A stretch of DNA of 64,000 nucleotides, taken from the NCBI GenBank assembly GCA_900759335.1, contig CAAEUX010000038.1:12844-76843 (forward strand), given 5' to 3'. Positions within the stretch are counted from its first letter, which is position 1; the number at the start of each line of letters is the position of its first letter. The position numbers and the translations under genes were made by a program. The stretch is from an uncultured Collinsella sp. (lineage in GTDB: Bacteria > Actinomycetota > Coriobacteriia > Coriobacteriales > Coriobacteriaceae). Below the pieces are notes generated by a model, which ran no database searches, was not told the DNA's origin, and saw only the letters and a list, made by a program, of their open reading frames with translations. Positions 8,207-15,848 of the stretch are shown here, one piece after another.

Positions 8207-8620
8207 ATGACCGACGTGCTGGAAATCTTCGCGCCGTACGGCCCCGGGTCGCTTTTCGGCGCGCTGCTCGTCCTAGTGGTCCTGTACTTCGGCAAGCAGT
8301 TCCTCGAAGAGTTCAAGGCCCAGAACGAGCGCAAGGCGAACATCGACCTCAAGCGCGAAGAGCGAAAGCAGGACGAGGTGGACGAGCGGGCGCAGCGCGA
8401 CCGCGAGCGCAGCCAGATGGAGGGCCGCATCGCCGCGCAGATGGAGCGCAGCAACGCGCTGATGGAGGCTATGAAGGCGCTCATGGAGTCCGTCGTGACC
8501 TCCAACGAGGTGCTGCACGCCGACCTGGCGAACAGCCAGGCGCGCAGCCAGGGCATGGCGGCGAAGGTCGACCACATCGCCGACCGCGTTGACCTGCTCT
8601 ACAAGGAATCGGCTCGATAG
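8207..8620 (+). CDS. Membrane-anchored coiled-coil phage protein (BhlA/UviB holin-like candidate)
   Basis: A 137-residue protein with one N-terminal membrane segment (LFGALLVLVVLYFGKQFL, about residues 16-33) followed by a long charged coiled coil (KREERKQDEVDERAQRDRER). That layout is shared with BhlA/UviB-type holin-like proteins, although members are usually shorter. The ATG at 8207 follows GAGGAGGTGAG with a proper gap; a longer frame upstream has no such site. It precedes a second membrane protein and the endolysin, so a lysis role is likely but not proven. Confidence 0.62.
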   Translation: MTDVLEIFAPYGPGSLFGALLVLVVLYFGKQFLEEFKAQNERKANIDLKREERKQDEVDERAQRDRERSQMEGRIAAQMERSNALMEAMKALMESVVTSNEVLHADLANSQARSQGMAAKVDHIADRVDLLYKESAR

Positions 8621-8633
8621 AAAGGAATCCGAA

Positions 8634-8939
8634 ATGACAGAAATGCAAGCAATCGCAGCCATCGTGCTGTCTTTCGCCGTGGCGTTCGCGGTGCAGCTGA
8701 TCAAGACCGAGGCCATGACCGGCAAGGCCGCGCGCATCCTGGCGCTGGGCTGCTCGCTCCTGGCGGGCGTCGTGACCGGCTTCGTGGGCGGCGTGCCCGC
8801 AGACCCGGGCGCATGGGTCACGTGCGCCTTCGCCGTGGTAGGCGGCGTGCAGGCGGCCTACACGCTGTTCAAGTCGGTGGGCATCACATCCAAGTGGCTC
8901 GACGCCCTGTTGGGCGTGACCGTAGGCGGGAAGGAGTAG
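8634..8939 (+). CDS. Phage holin-like membrane protein
   Basis: A 101-residue hydrophobic protein with about three membrane segments (AIAAIVLSFAVAFAVQLI; ILALGCSLLAGVVTGFVGG; WVTCAFAVVGGVQAAYTLF) and a short charged tail. Size, topology and position directly before the amidase fit a holin, which forms the lesions that release the endolysin. An AAAGGAAT ribosome site precedes the ATG. No named holin family is assigned with certainty. Confidence 0.7.
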   Translation: MTEMQAIAAIVLSFAVAFAVQLIKTEAMTGKAARILALGCSLLAGVVTGFVGGVPADPGAWVTCAFAVVGGVQAAYTLFKSVGITSKWLDALLGVTVGGKE

Positions 8940-8942
8940 GCA

Positions 8943-9755
8943 ATGGCTAAACTGTTCATCATCTGCGGCCACGGCGCTGGCGACCCCGGCTGCTGCGCAG
9001 GCGGCTGCACCGAGGCCGAGCGCGTTCGCGCCCTGGGCCAGCGAATCAAGGAACTGGGCGGTTCCGAGGTCGAGCTGGGCGATACGTCCCGCAACTGGTA
9101 CGCCGACGGCGGGCTTAACCGCCTGAGCACCGACGCGCCAGTGGTGGAGCTGCACATGGACGCCAGCGGCATCGCCACGGCCCACGGCGCGCACGTCATC
9201 ATCAAGGAGGGCTTTGAGCCTGACGAGTACGACAATGCGCTGGCCGACAAGCTGGCGGCGTTCATGCCCGGGCGCTCCGAGAAGCTGGTGCGCCGTTCCG
9301 ACCTCGCGAACCCGAACCGAGCCGCCGCGCGCGGCATCAACTACCGCCTGTGCGAGAACGGCTTCATCGACAACGACGGCGACCGCGAGAAGTTCAACGG
9401 CAACCTGGACGAGCTGGCGCGCATCTACCTGGAATGCTTCGGCATCACTGCTGGAAGCGCCCCCGCAGCCGTCCCGCAGCCGCAGCCTGCGCAGCAGGAA
9501 ACGACCGAGAACTTCGGCGGCACCTACCGCTGCACTGTGGACTACCTGCGCGTGCGCGACGCCCCCGGCCTGGGCGGCACCGAGGTGGCGCACTATTCCA
9601 GCGGCGAGACCGTGACGCTGGATAACTGGTACAAGATCGCCGACGGCTACGTGTGGGGCCGATACACGGGCTACAGCGGCGCAACGCGCTACATCGCCGT
9701 GGGCAAGGCCACGGGCAAGCCAGAGGCCGACGACTATCTGGTGAAGGTGGGATAG
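8943..9755 (+). CDS. Endolysin: N-acetylmuramoyl-L-alanine amidase with SH3-type domain
   Basis: A 270-residue lysin. The N-terminal about 165 residues look like a zinc-dependent amidase (Amidase_3-like fold), with candidate ligands His10 (ICGHGAGDPG), Glu25 (CTEAER) and His71 (VVELHMDAS). It would cut the amide between muramic acid and the stem peptide. A proline/glutamine linker follows, then an SH3-like cell-wall domain from about 175 (YRCTVDYLRVRDAPGLGG), as in many Gram-positive phage lysins. It has no signal peptide, so export would depend on the holin just upstream. The start follows GGGAAGGAG. Confidence 0.86.
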   Translation: MAKLFIICGHGAGDPGCCAGGCTEAERVRALGQRIKELGGSEVELGDTSRNWYADGGLNRLSTDAPVVELHMDASGIATAHGAHVIIKEGFEPDEYDNALADKLAAFMPGRSEKLVRRSDLANPNRAAARGINYRLCENGFIDNDGDREKFNGNLDELARIYLECFGITAGSAPAAVPQPQPAQQETTENFGGTYRCTVDYLRVRDAPGLGGTEVAHYSSGETVTLDNWYKIADGYVWGRYTGYSGATRYIAVGKATGKPEADDYLVKVG

Positions 9756-9758
9756 GCC

Positions 9759-10070
9759 ATGCCGTACCCGAGCCCCGCAGACGAGGAGCGCAACGGCGGG
9801 TGCGGCCCCATCCTCGCAGCGGTCGTCCTGCTGTTCATCGTCCTGGCCGCCGCCAGCTGCGCGTCGCAGGCCATGGGAGCGCAAGACGTGACCGTGAGGC
9901 AAGCCCGCACGGACGGCCCCATATACGACCTGCCCGAGGGCATCGGCCAGGAAATCGTGTGCGACGAGCACAACCGCGAGTACCTGCTGCTTACCACCGA
10001 GCAGGGCGGCGTGTTCCTCATGCCGTACATGGACGAGGACGGCGAGCAGGAGATCATGCCGCAGGCCTAG
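9759..10070 (+). CDS. Small secreted or membrane phage protein (DUF6440-like candidate)
   Basis: A 103-residue protein with a single hydrophobic segment (ILAAVVLLFIVLAAASCASQ) that could be a membrane anchor or a weak lipoprotein signal ending at Cys. The C-terminal domain (REYLLLTTEQGGVFLMPYMD then EDG) resembles the small DUF6440-type module; I hold that loosely. It is the last gene before the prophage-end terminator, a place where lysogenic-conversion or spanin-like genes are often found. Confidence 0.6.
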   Translation: MPYPSPADEERNGGCGPILAAVVLLFIVLAAASCASQAMGAQDVTVRQARTDGPIYDLPEGIGQEIVCDEHNREYLLLTTEQGGVFLMPYMDEDGEQEIMPQA

Positions 10071-10075
10071 AACGC

Positions 10076-10107
10076 AAAGAAGCCGCCCCGTATGGAGCGG
10101 CTTCTTT
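10076..10107 (+). terminator. Rho-independent terminator at the prophage right end
   Basis: A perfect 11-bp stem (10076-10086 with 10097-10107) with a 10-base loop, whose 3' arm ends CTTCTTT. It follows the last prophage gene by five bases and would stop phage transcription before the convergent ssrA gene. Bases 10108-10175 hold nothing recognisable. Confidence 0.8.
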
Positions 10108-10175
10108 CTATCTGACGAGCAATACGAACGCCCGCCTAACGACGAACACGCGTATGTGTTCGCCTACTGAACAGT

Positions 10176-10539
10176 TGGTGGAGGCGCGGAGAATCGAACT
10201 CCGGTCCACGAAAGCCCCCTGATTGGCATCTCCAAGCTCAGTCGCTAATTTTGTCTCGGACGCTTTGCGCGCAGCGACACGCTCGCGGCGTCCTAACCGG
10301 TTCGGTCTTAGCCTGCGCCATACCGATTACGTGCGCAGGAGCATTCCCCTAAAATGACGTCGCGCCGGTGTCGGGGAAATCACCGGGTTGACGCGCCGCT
10401 ATAAACTAAGCAGCGAGAGCCATAGGCTCAAAAGAAGAGTTGTTGTCAATTCAATTTGACGGTACCCCTGTTTAACGAGGCGAGGAGACCTCGGCTTGCT
10501 TCCTCTCTCAGAGCTATCGTGTCGAAACCAGTCGCCCCC
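10176..10539 (-). ncRNA. ssrA: Transfer-messenger RNA (tmRNA)
   Basis: On the minus strand the gene begins GGGGGCGACTGGTTTCGACA and ends GTTCGATTCTCCGCGCCTCC plus ACCA, the hallmark ends of tmRNA. The first seven bases pair fully with the 7 bases before the ACCA end (one G-U). The reading frame for the proteolysis tag is at 10406-10447 and encodes DNNSSFEPMALAA then a TAG stop; the ALAA end is the classic degradation signal. The exact resume codon is not certain (a TGA lies two codons upstream of GAC). tmRNA rescues stalled ribosomes. Its 3' end faces the prophage. Confidence 0.95.
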
Positions 10540-10776
10540 GAATGTCGGCAAAGTCTGGATAGCATTGGGCACGAGTACCCAACACCCGTCGACTTTTCAA
10601 GGAACATACGGGGCGAGCCCCGCTTGTGGAGTGTTATCTTACCACGTTCTGAAAGCGGACAGCTGTTCTATGCACGAGCTGTGAAGACCCCAATGTGCGC
10701 TGCACTTCGCACTTTTGCTACCGATCTCGTCACGTATATTTTCGCCAAGCACAACTGACCCGTCGAAAGGACCGTT

Positions 10777-11211
10777 ATGGATACCAAACAGCAACTCGTC
10801 AATGCCCTCGCAGGCCTGGGCTCAACCATTACCGAAGCTATGGACGTCATCGAGGGCTTTGTCCCCTGCGGACATCCCGCCCTCACGGTATCGAACGCAC
10901 TCGTCGCGCTGGACGCTGACGATGATGCGGCTCTCGCCCAGCAGCTTGAGACCGTCGAGGGCTTTATCGACCACGTGAGTGAGAACCGCGGCGTGGCCGC
11001 CTACCACGGCATCGAGGTCGAGCTCGCGGGTCCCAAAGTCGATCTGCTCGCAGCAATCCGCGAGGTAGGCGCCCTTATGCAGACCGCAGGCGTCAAGAAC
11101 ACCCAGGTCAACGAGTGGGTCTACCGCAGTCTGGCAGCACTCGACAGCTCAGACGAAAAGGCAGCCGAGCAGCTCACCGAAGCCCCTGCCATCAAAGCTG
11201 CACTTGCCTAA
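10777..11211 (+). CDS. Conserved hypothetical protein, unknown function
   Basis: A 144-residue acidic, alanine-rich helical protein (MDTKQQLVNALAGLGSTITE) with no signal peptide, membrane segment or known motif. A GAAAGGACCGTT ribosome site precedes the ATG, and a strong terminator follows. It stands alone between ssrA and the convergent metal ATPase gene. The N-terminal CGHPALTVSNALVALDADDD segment does not point to a family I can name. Confidence 0.7.
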   Translation: MDTKQQLVNALAGLGSTITEAMDVIEGFVPCGHPALTVSNALVALDADDDAALAQQLETVEGFIDHVSENRGVAAYHGIEVELAGPKVDLLAAIREVGALMQTAGVKNTQVNEWVYRSLAALDSSDEKAAEQLTEAPAIKAALA

Positions 11212-11214
11212 AAA

Positions 11215-11256
11215 GGCCTGCACCCTGGCGGCTGCGGTACCGCCCGGGTGCAGGCC
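11215..11256. terminator. Hairpin terminator between convergent genes
   Basis: An 11-bp perfect stem (11215-11225 with 11246-11256), preceded by AAAA on the plus strand, lies between the hypothetical gene and the stop of the metal ATPase gene on the other strand. It is well placed to stop transcription from both sides. Confidence 0.7.
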
Positions 11257-11275
11257 ATAAGCTCAATCGAAAACC

Positions 11276-13351
11276 CTAACGCAGATACGCTTTCGCGTTG
11301 TCCAAGCTGTACGCAATCGTCGAGCCGTTGTGCAACAGCGACGACGTCTGCGGGGTAATCGCGCCGGTAATACCCAGTGCCAAGAGCGCTGAGTTACTGA
11401 GCATCACCTTAGAGTAGGAGCTCGTCAGACGATCAACGAGACCCTGGCTCATGCGGCGCAGGCGCACGATCGCAGCGAGATCCGTATCGGTCAGGATGAT
11501 ATCGGCAACCTCCTTGGCGATGTCGCTTCCGCCGCCCATGGCCAGACCCACATCGGCCAAACCGAGCGCTGGCGAATCGTTGACGCCGTCGCCCACCATG
11601 GCAACGTGGCGCCCCTCGCTCTTAATGCGCTCCACATAGGCGTACTTGTCCTCGGGCAGCAGCTCGGCCTTAAACTCGTCGACCCCCGCCTCTCGCGCAA
11701 TGCGCTCGGCTGTGCGTTCCGAATCGCCCGTGAGCATAACGACATGCTTGACGCCCAGCGCATGCAGGTCGGCGATAGCCTCACGGACCCCGGGCTTGAG
11801 CGGATCCTCGATACCGAGCACGCCGACGACCTTGCCATCGACCGCCAGATACAGCGGCGACAGGCCCTGCATCTTGAGGTCGATTTGCTCCTTGATGTCG
11901 GACTCAAGCTGCGCACCCTCGTCCTCAAATACAAAGTGTGCGGAACCGATGATGGCGCGACGCCCTTCAATGGACGAAGCGATGCCGTGCGCCACGATGT
12001 ACTCGACGGCGGCATGGCGCTCGCGATGCTCGAGCTCGCGCTCGCGTGCCGCATTGACCACAGCGCGCGCCACCGGATGCGGAAAATGCTCCTCCAAGCA
12101 AGCGGAAAGGCGCAGGACCTCGTCCTCACTCCAGCCATCGGTCGTCAGCACGCAAGCCAGGCGCGGCTGCGCCTCGGTCAGCGTGCCGGTCTTATCAAAG
12201 ACAATGGTATCGGCCTTGGCAAACGACTCAAAGTACTTGGCGCCCTTGACCATCACGCCCATCTTGGCAGCATCGCTCATAGCGGTCATTACGGCAACGG
12301 AACCCGTGAGCTTGAGTGCGCACGAGTAGTCGACCATCAGCGCCGCCGAGGTCTTAATGAGGCTACGCGTGGTGAGAGCGACAAGGCCCGCGAGCAGGAA
12401 GTTCCACGGGACGATCTTGTTGGCGAGGTCTTCCATGTGCGACTGGCCCTCAGACTTGAGCGAGTCGGCCGCCTGCACGAGCGAGACGATCGAGCGCAGC
12501 TTGGTCTGAGCCGTGTTGGCGCGCACGCGCACCAAGATGCTGCCGTCCTCGACGACAGTTCCAGCAAACACATCGTCGCCTGTGCTGCGCTCGACGGCAA
12601 GCGGCTCGCCGGTCAGGGTCGCCTGGTTAACCATGGCGCTCCCCTGCTCAACCACACCGTCGATGCAGATGGACATGCCGGTGCGAACGGCGACCAAGTC
12701 GCCGGGCTCAAGCTCGGTGGCGGCAACGCTCACCTCGGTGTCGCCGACGACCTTTTGCGCCTTGTCGGGCACATCGAGCAGCGAGTTGATGAGCTCGTTT
12801 TCGCTCATGGCGCGGGTGTAGTCCTCGAGCAGCTCGCCCACATTGAGCAGGAACATCGTCTGCCCCGCGGTATCGACATCACGTTTGACAAACGAGATAC
12901 CGATGGCCGAAGCGTCGAGCACGGGAACGGTCAGGCGCGGCTGCGAGAGCTCGTGGAGAGCGGCGCGCAAAAAGGTCATGTAACCGGCCACGACAAACAC
13001 CGCACGCAGAGGCGTCGGCAAGAACCAGCGACGTGCGTAATGGGCGCCGATGAGTGTCGCCAGGTCCATAACGAGTTTGTGCTTGCGCGGCTCGAGTTGC
13101 ATCACGTAACCCGACTTGGCATCGGCGATGGCTTGAGCATCGAGTGCGCCCAAGGCGTCGAGCACGCTCGCACGACACTGCTCGTCATATTCGAGCGCCA
13201 TCTGGCCAATACGGCCATATACGCGCACTTTGCGCACGCCGTCGATTTCGCCGCCAAGCTTAAGAAGTGCATCGAGATCGCTCTCTGGCACAGGACCCGC
13301 CAATTGAAGACGGGTCCTGCCGGGAATCTCGCTAATAATCGAGAATCTCAT
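11276..13351 (-). CDS. P1B-type heavy-metal-translocating P-type ATPase
   Basis: A 691-residue metal pump. It shows the actuator TLTGEP, the phosphorylation site FDKTGTLTE, the nucleotide-binding HP (EHFPHPVARAV) and the hinge MVGDGVNDSPAL. The membrane metal site is DYSCALKL rather than CPC, as in a clade whose substrate is not settled (Mn, Fe or Zn have been proposed for relatives). The N-terminus (MRFSIISEIPGRTRLQL) has an HMA-like length but no CxxC metal-binding motif. It is followed upstream on the same strand by a small DUF6110-type gene, a recurrent pairing in Firmicutes and Actinobacteria. The protein is of normal length for the clade. Confidence 0.88.
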   Translation of the reverse strand: MRFSIISEIPGRTRLQLAGPVPESDLDALLKLGGEIDGVRKVRVYGRIGQMALEYDEQCRASVLDALGALDAQAIADAKSGYVMQLEPRKHKLVMDLATLIGAHYARRWFLPTPLRAVFVVAGYMTFLRAALHELSQPRLTVPVLDASAIGISFVKRDVDTAGQTMFLLNVGELLEDYTRAMSENELINSLLDVPDKAQKVVGDTEVSVAATELEPGDLVAVRTGMSICIDGVVEQGSAMVNQATLTGEPLAVERSTGDDVFAGTVVEDGSILVRVRANTAQTKLRSIVSLVQAADSLKSEGQSHMEDLANKIVPWNFLLAGLVALTTRSLIKTSAALMVDYSCALKLTGSVAVMTAMSDAAKMGVMVKGAKYFESFAKADTIVFDKTGTLTEAQPRLACVLTTDGWSEDEVLRLSACLEEHFPHPVARAVVNAARERELEHRERHAAVEYIVAHGIASSIEGRRAIIGSAHFVFEDEGAQLESDIKEQIDLKMQGLSPLYLAVDGKVVGVLGIEDPLKPGVREAIADLHALGVKHVVMLTGDSERTAERIAREAGVDEFKAELLPEDKYAYVERIKSEGRHVAMVGDGVNDSPALGLADVGLAMGGGSDIAKEVADIILTDTDLAAIVRLRRMSQGLVDRLTSSYSKVMLSNSALLALGITGAITPQTSSLLHNGSTIAYSLDNAKAYLR

Positions 13352-13369
13352 AGTTTGTGCCTGGGAGCG

Positions 13370-13615
13370 TTACTCGGCTGCCTCGTCAGCAGCGGCCTCG
13401 CTCTGGGTGATGTAGGCAGCCTCGGCAACCATGTCGTCGACATTAGCCTTGGCCTGCTCGACCATGTCCTGGTAGCCGTTCTTGATGCGCATGCCGCACG
13501 CGATACCCTGCACGCAGGCATTCTTGACCGGAGCGCTGGTGAGCAGCTTGATGCCGGCCGTACCAAGCAGAAAACCGCCACCGACAAGCAGGGTGTTAAA
13601 CGTCGACTTCTTCAT
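13370..13615 (-). CDS. DUF6110-type small protein
   Basis: An 81-residue protein starting MKKSTFNTLLVGGGFLLGTA, with one hydrophobic segment and then a helical region. The GGFLLGTAGIKLLTS motif fits the DUF6110 family, small proteins that travel with metal ATPases of the SCA type. The ATG at 13615 has GGGAG seven bases upstream; a longer frame starting at 13672 lacks one. It is 18 bases upstream of the ATPase, so the two form an operon. A role as a membrane partner of the pump is inference. Confidence 0.72.
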   Translation of the reverse strand: MKKSTFNTLLVGGGFLLGTAGIKLLTSAPVKNACVQGIACGMRIKNGYQDMVEQAKANVDDMVAEAAYITQSEAAADEAAE

Positions 13616-14090
13616 GTTGCTTCTCCCTTTTGCCGCACAAGCGCGGCATGGTGCCTTAGCACCCGAGTTCATTAGTTTGCTCGAGCACGCTTTTGAGACT
13701 AGTTTAGTATAACTATTTGGTCAACAATGGCTAACTTTTTGAAAACATGCGGTCCAGACCGCCCGGTACTCGGTGGTTCACTCACCACGATGCAAATCCG
13801 CACCCCCACGGGTATCCGCCCCCGCCCTTGCGAATCAAAGGTGAATACTTTTCCGCGAAGTGACCGAGTCAAATCGAACCCCTGAAACATCCGCATTTTT
13901 CGCCAACAAAACCGCGGGAAAAACTTGGCAAAACCGCAGGAAACCAGCTCCTAAAAGTGTCGATGCTCCGAGGGTCCAAATAAGGTCGTTCACTTCGCGG
14001 AAAAGTATTCACCTTCGATTTCCACCTCCCCACAATGTGACAAAGGGACTGTCCCTTTGTCACATTAGGGACAATCCCTTTGCCACAGTC
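13616..14090. other. Intergenic region with a long inverted repeat and a palindrome
   Basis: No convincing gene lies here. It contains a perfect 25-bp inverted repeat (13838-13862 with 13991-14015) enclosing 128 bases, then a perfect 15-bp-arm palindrome (14034-14066) whose core, CAAAGGGACTGTCCCTTTG, resembles the centre of the dispersed family A palindromes. Further GGGACAATCCCTTTG (14067 onward) extends the symmetry up to the stop of the ABC gene, so it may also terminate that operon. Confidence 0.7.
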
Positions 14091-15848
14091 CTACAGCTGC
14101 CAGTCCGCCGCCTCCTTTTGCAGCGCAACCATGCGGGCGAATTCTCCACCTGCCGCCTTGAGCTGCGTCGGAGCACCCTGCTCGGCAACCACGCCATCCT
14201 TGAGCACAACGATTTTGTCGGCATTTTCCACCGTACGCATACGGTGGGCAATAACGATAACCGTCTTACCTGCAAGCAGACGGGATAGTGCCTGCTGTAC
14301 CACGGTCTCGTTCTCCACGTCCAAGCTTGCCGTCGCCTCGTCCAACAGCACGATGGGCGCATCTTTGAGCAGCGCGCGAGCGATGGAGATGCGCTGGCGC
14401 TCGCCACCGGAGAGCTTGGAGCCGTTCTCGCCGATCATGGTGTCATAGCCCTGCGGCATGCGGTTCACGAACTCGTCGCAGTTGGCGGCACGCGCAGCCG
14501 CAAGCACTTCCTCATCGGTGGCATCACGACGCCCGAGGCGGATGTTTCCCATAACCGTGTCGTCAAAGAGCAGCACGTCTTGGAACACAATGGCGTAGTC
14601 GCGCAGCAGCACCTCGGGATCGACGCTCGCGACATCCACGCCACCCACGGCGACCGTGCCTTCGGTGGCATCCCAAAAGCGTGCGGCCAGGCGGCTCACC
14701 GTAGACTTACCGGAACCCGAAGGACCGACCAACGCCGTGACCTCGCCTTCCTTGGCGGTAAAGCTCACATCGGTAAGAACTTTATCGCCGGCGCGTCCGT
14801 CCTCGCCCGCACCATAGCCAAATGCCACGTGATCGAACACCACATCGTGGCCCACGGGCTCAAATTTCTCGCTGCCCCGCGCCACAGGCTCTTCCATGAT
14901 GGAACGCATGCGCTTGGCAGACGACTCGGCGACAAACAGCTCGGACATTAACATTAATGCCTGGTCAAAGGGCGCATAGATACGGCTCACCATAAGCAGG
15001 AAGGCAAACATCACCAAAAAGTCGACCTGCCCGGAGGCGACCATCGCGGCGCCCGTGACCAGCGTGGTGGCAATGCCCAGACGCAGGATGGCAAAGGCGG
15101 AGTTGACCAAAAGCCCGTTAGCGAGCTCGCCCTTGGTGGTCTCATGCTCCTCGGCATCGATCACGGCGTTGAGCCCCTCAAGATAATGGGCCTCCTGGTT
15201 GGTGGCGCGGATCTCGCGAACGCAGTCGAGCGTCTCTTGAATTGCCTCGGTAACCTTGACCTTCTCGGCACGCACGCGATCGAACACCGGAGTCATGGGG
15301 CCGCGTGTTAGATACAGCACGGCAAAGGCCACGGGAACGCTCCAAAACGCCGCGATCGCCAGCTGCCAGCAAAAGAACAGCGACGCCACGAACACAATGG
15401 CGCTTGCGATGATGGCACCCCAAAGCTCTCCCAGCACGTGGCTGTAGGCGTGCTCCATGGCCTGGACGTCACCCATGATGGTCTCGGTTAAATCGGCCAG
15501 ATCACGACGACCAAAAAACGACAGCGGCAGTTTGCGCAAGCGCTCGGCAATCTCCATACGCTGCTTGCCGCACTCCTCGTAAAAGATGCAGTAGGTGTAG
15601 TAATACTGCTGCCAGTTAGAGGCAAAGAGCAGCACGAAAAAGACCAGGAGGCCGCCCACGATCGGCAGGGCATCCGGCAGGTCAGCCCCGCTGGCGAGAT
15701 GCTCGACAAAGCCGGCCATAACCAGGAATAAAAAGCCCATGCCGGCCATGGTAATGAGATTGGTGAGCGTGGTCCAGAAAATGCCGCGTTTTACGCCGGC
15801 GACGCCTTTATCGGATAGGAAATACTTCTTTTGGAATGAGGCGAACAT
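14091..15848 (-). CDS. ABC exporter half-transporter (permease-ATPase fusion), second gene
   Basis: A 585-residue type IV ABC exporter half. Six membrane segments occupy about residues 20-310. The nucleotide-binding domain has Walker A GPSGSGKS, the signature LSGGERQR, Walker B IVLLDEATA and the H-loop IAHRM. It pairs with the gene just upstream (its ATG follows that gene's TAA directly), so the product is a heterodimer. With a divergent AraC-type regulator nearby, the pair resembles siderophore or peptide exporters/importers of the YbtPQ/IrtAB kind. The substrate cannot be read from sequence. Confidence 0.85.
   Translation of the reverse strand: MFASFQKKYFLSDKGVAGVKRGIFWTTLTNLITMAGMGFLFLVMAGFVEHLASGADLPDALPIVGGLLVFFVLLFASNWQQYYYTYCIFYEECGKQRMEIAERLRKLPLSFFGRRDLADLTETIMGDVQAMEHAYSHVLGELWGAIIASAIVFVASLFFCWQLAIAAFWSVPVAFAVLYLTRGPMTPVFDRVRAEKVKVTEAIQETLDCVREIRATNQEAHYLEGLNAVIDAEEHETTKGELANGLLVNSAFAILRLGIATTLVTGAAMVASGQVDFLVMFAFLLMVSRIYAPFDQALMLMSELFVAESSAKRMRSIMEEPVARGSEKFEPVGHDVVFDHVAFGYGAGEDGRAGDKVLTDVSFTAKEGEVTALVGPSGSGKSTVSRLAARFWDATEGTVAVGGVDVASVDPEVLLRDYAIVFQDVLLFDDTVMGNIRLGRRDATDEEVLAAARAANCDEFVNRMPQGYDTMIGENGSKLSGGERQRISIARALLKDAPIVLLDEATASLDVENETVVQQALSRLLAGKTVIVIAHRMRTVENADKIVVLKDGVVAEQGAPTQLKAAGGEFARMVALQKEAADWQL

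Noticed and set aside
10456..10758. Open frame across the tmRNA 5' end
   Set aside because: The tmRNA ends and acceptor pairing are clear; the frame has no ribosome site.
11606..13675. 689-codon plus-strand frame opposite the metal ATPase
   Set aside because: Shadow of the ATPase gene, which has all P-type motifs.
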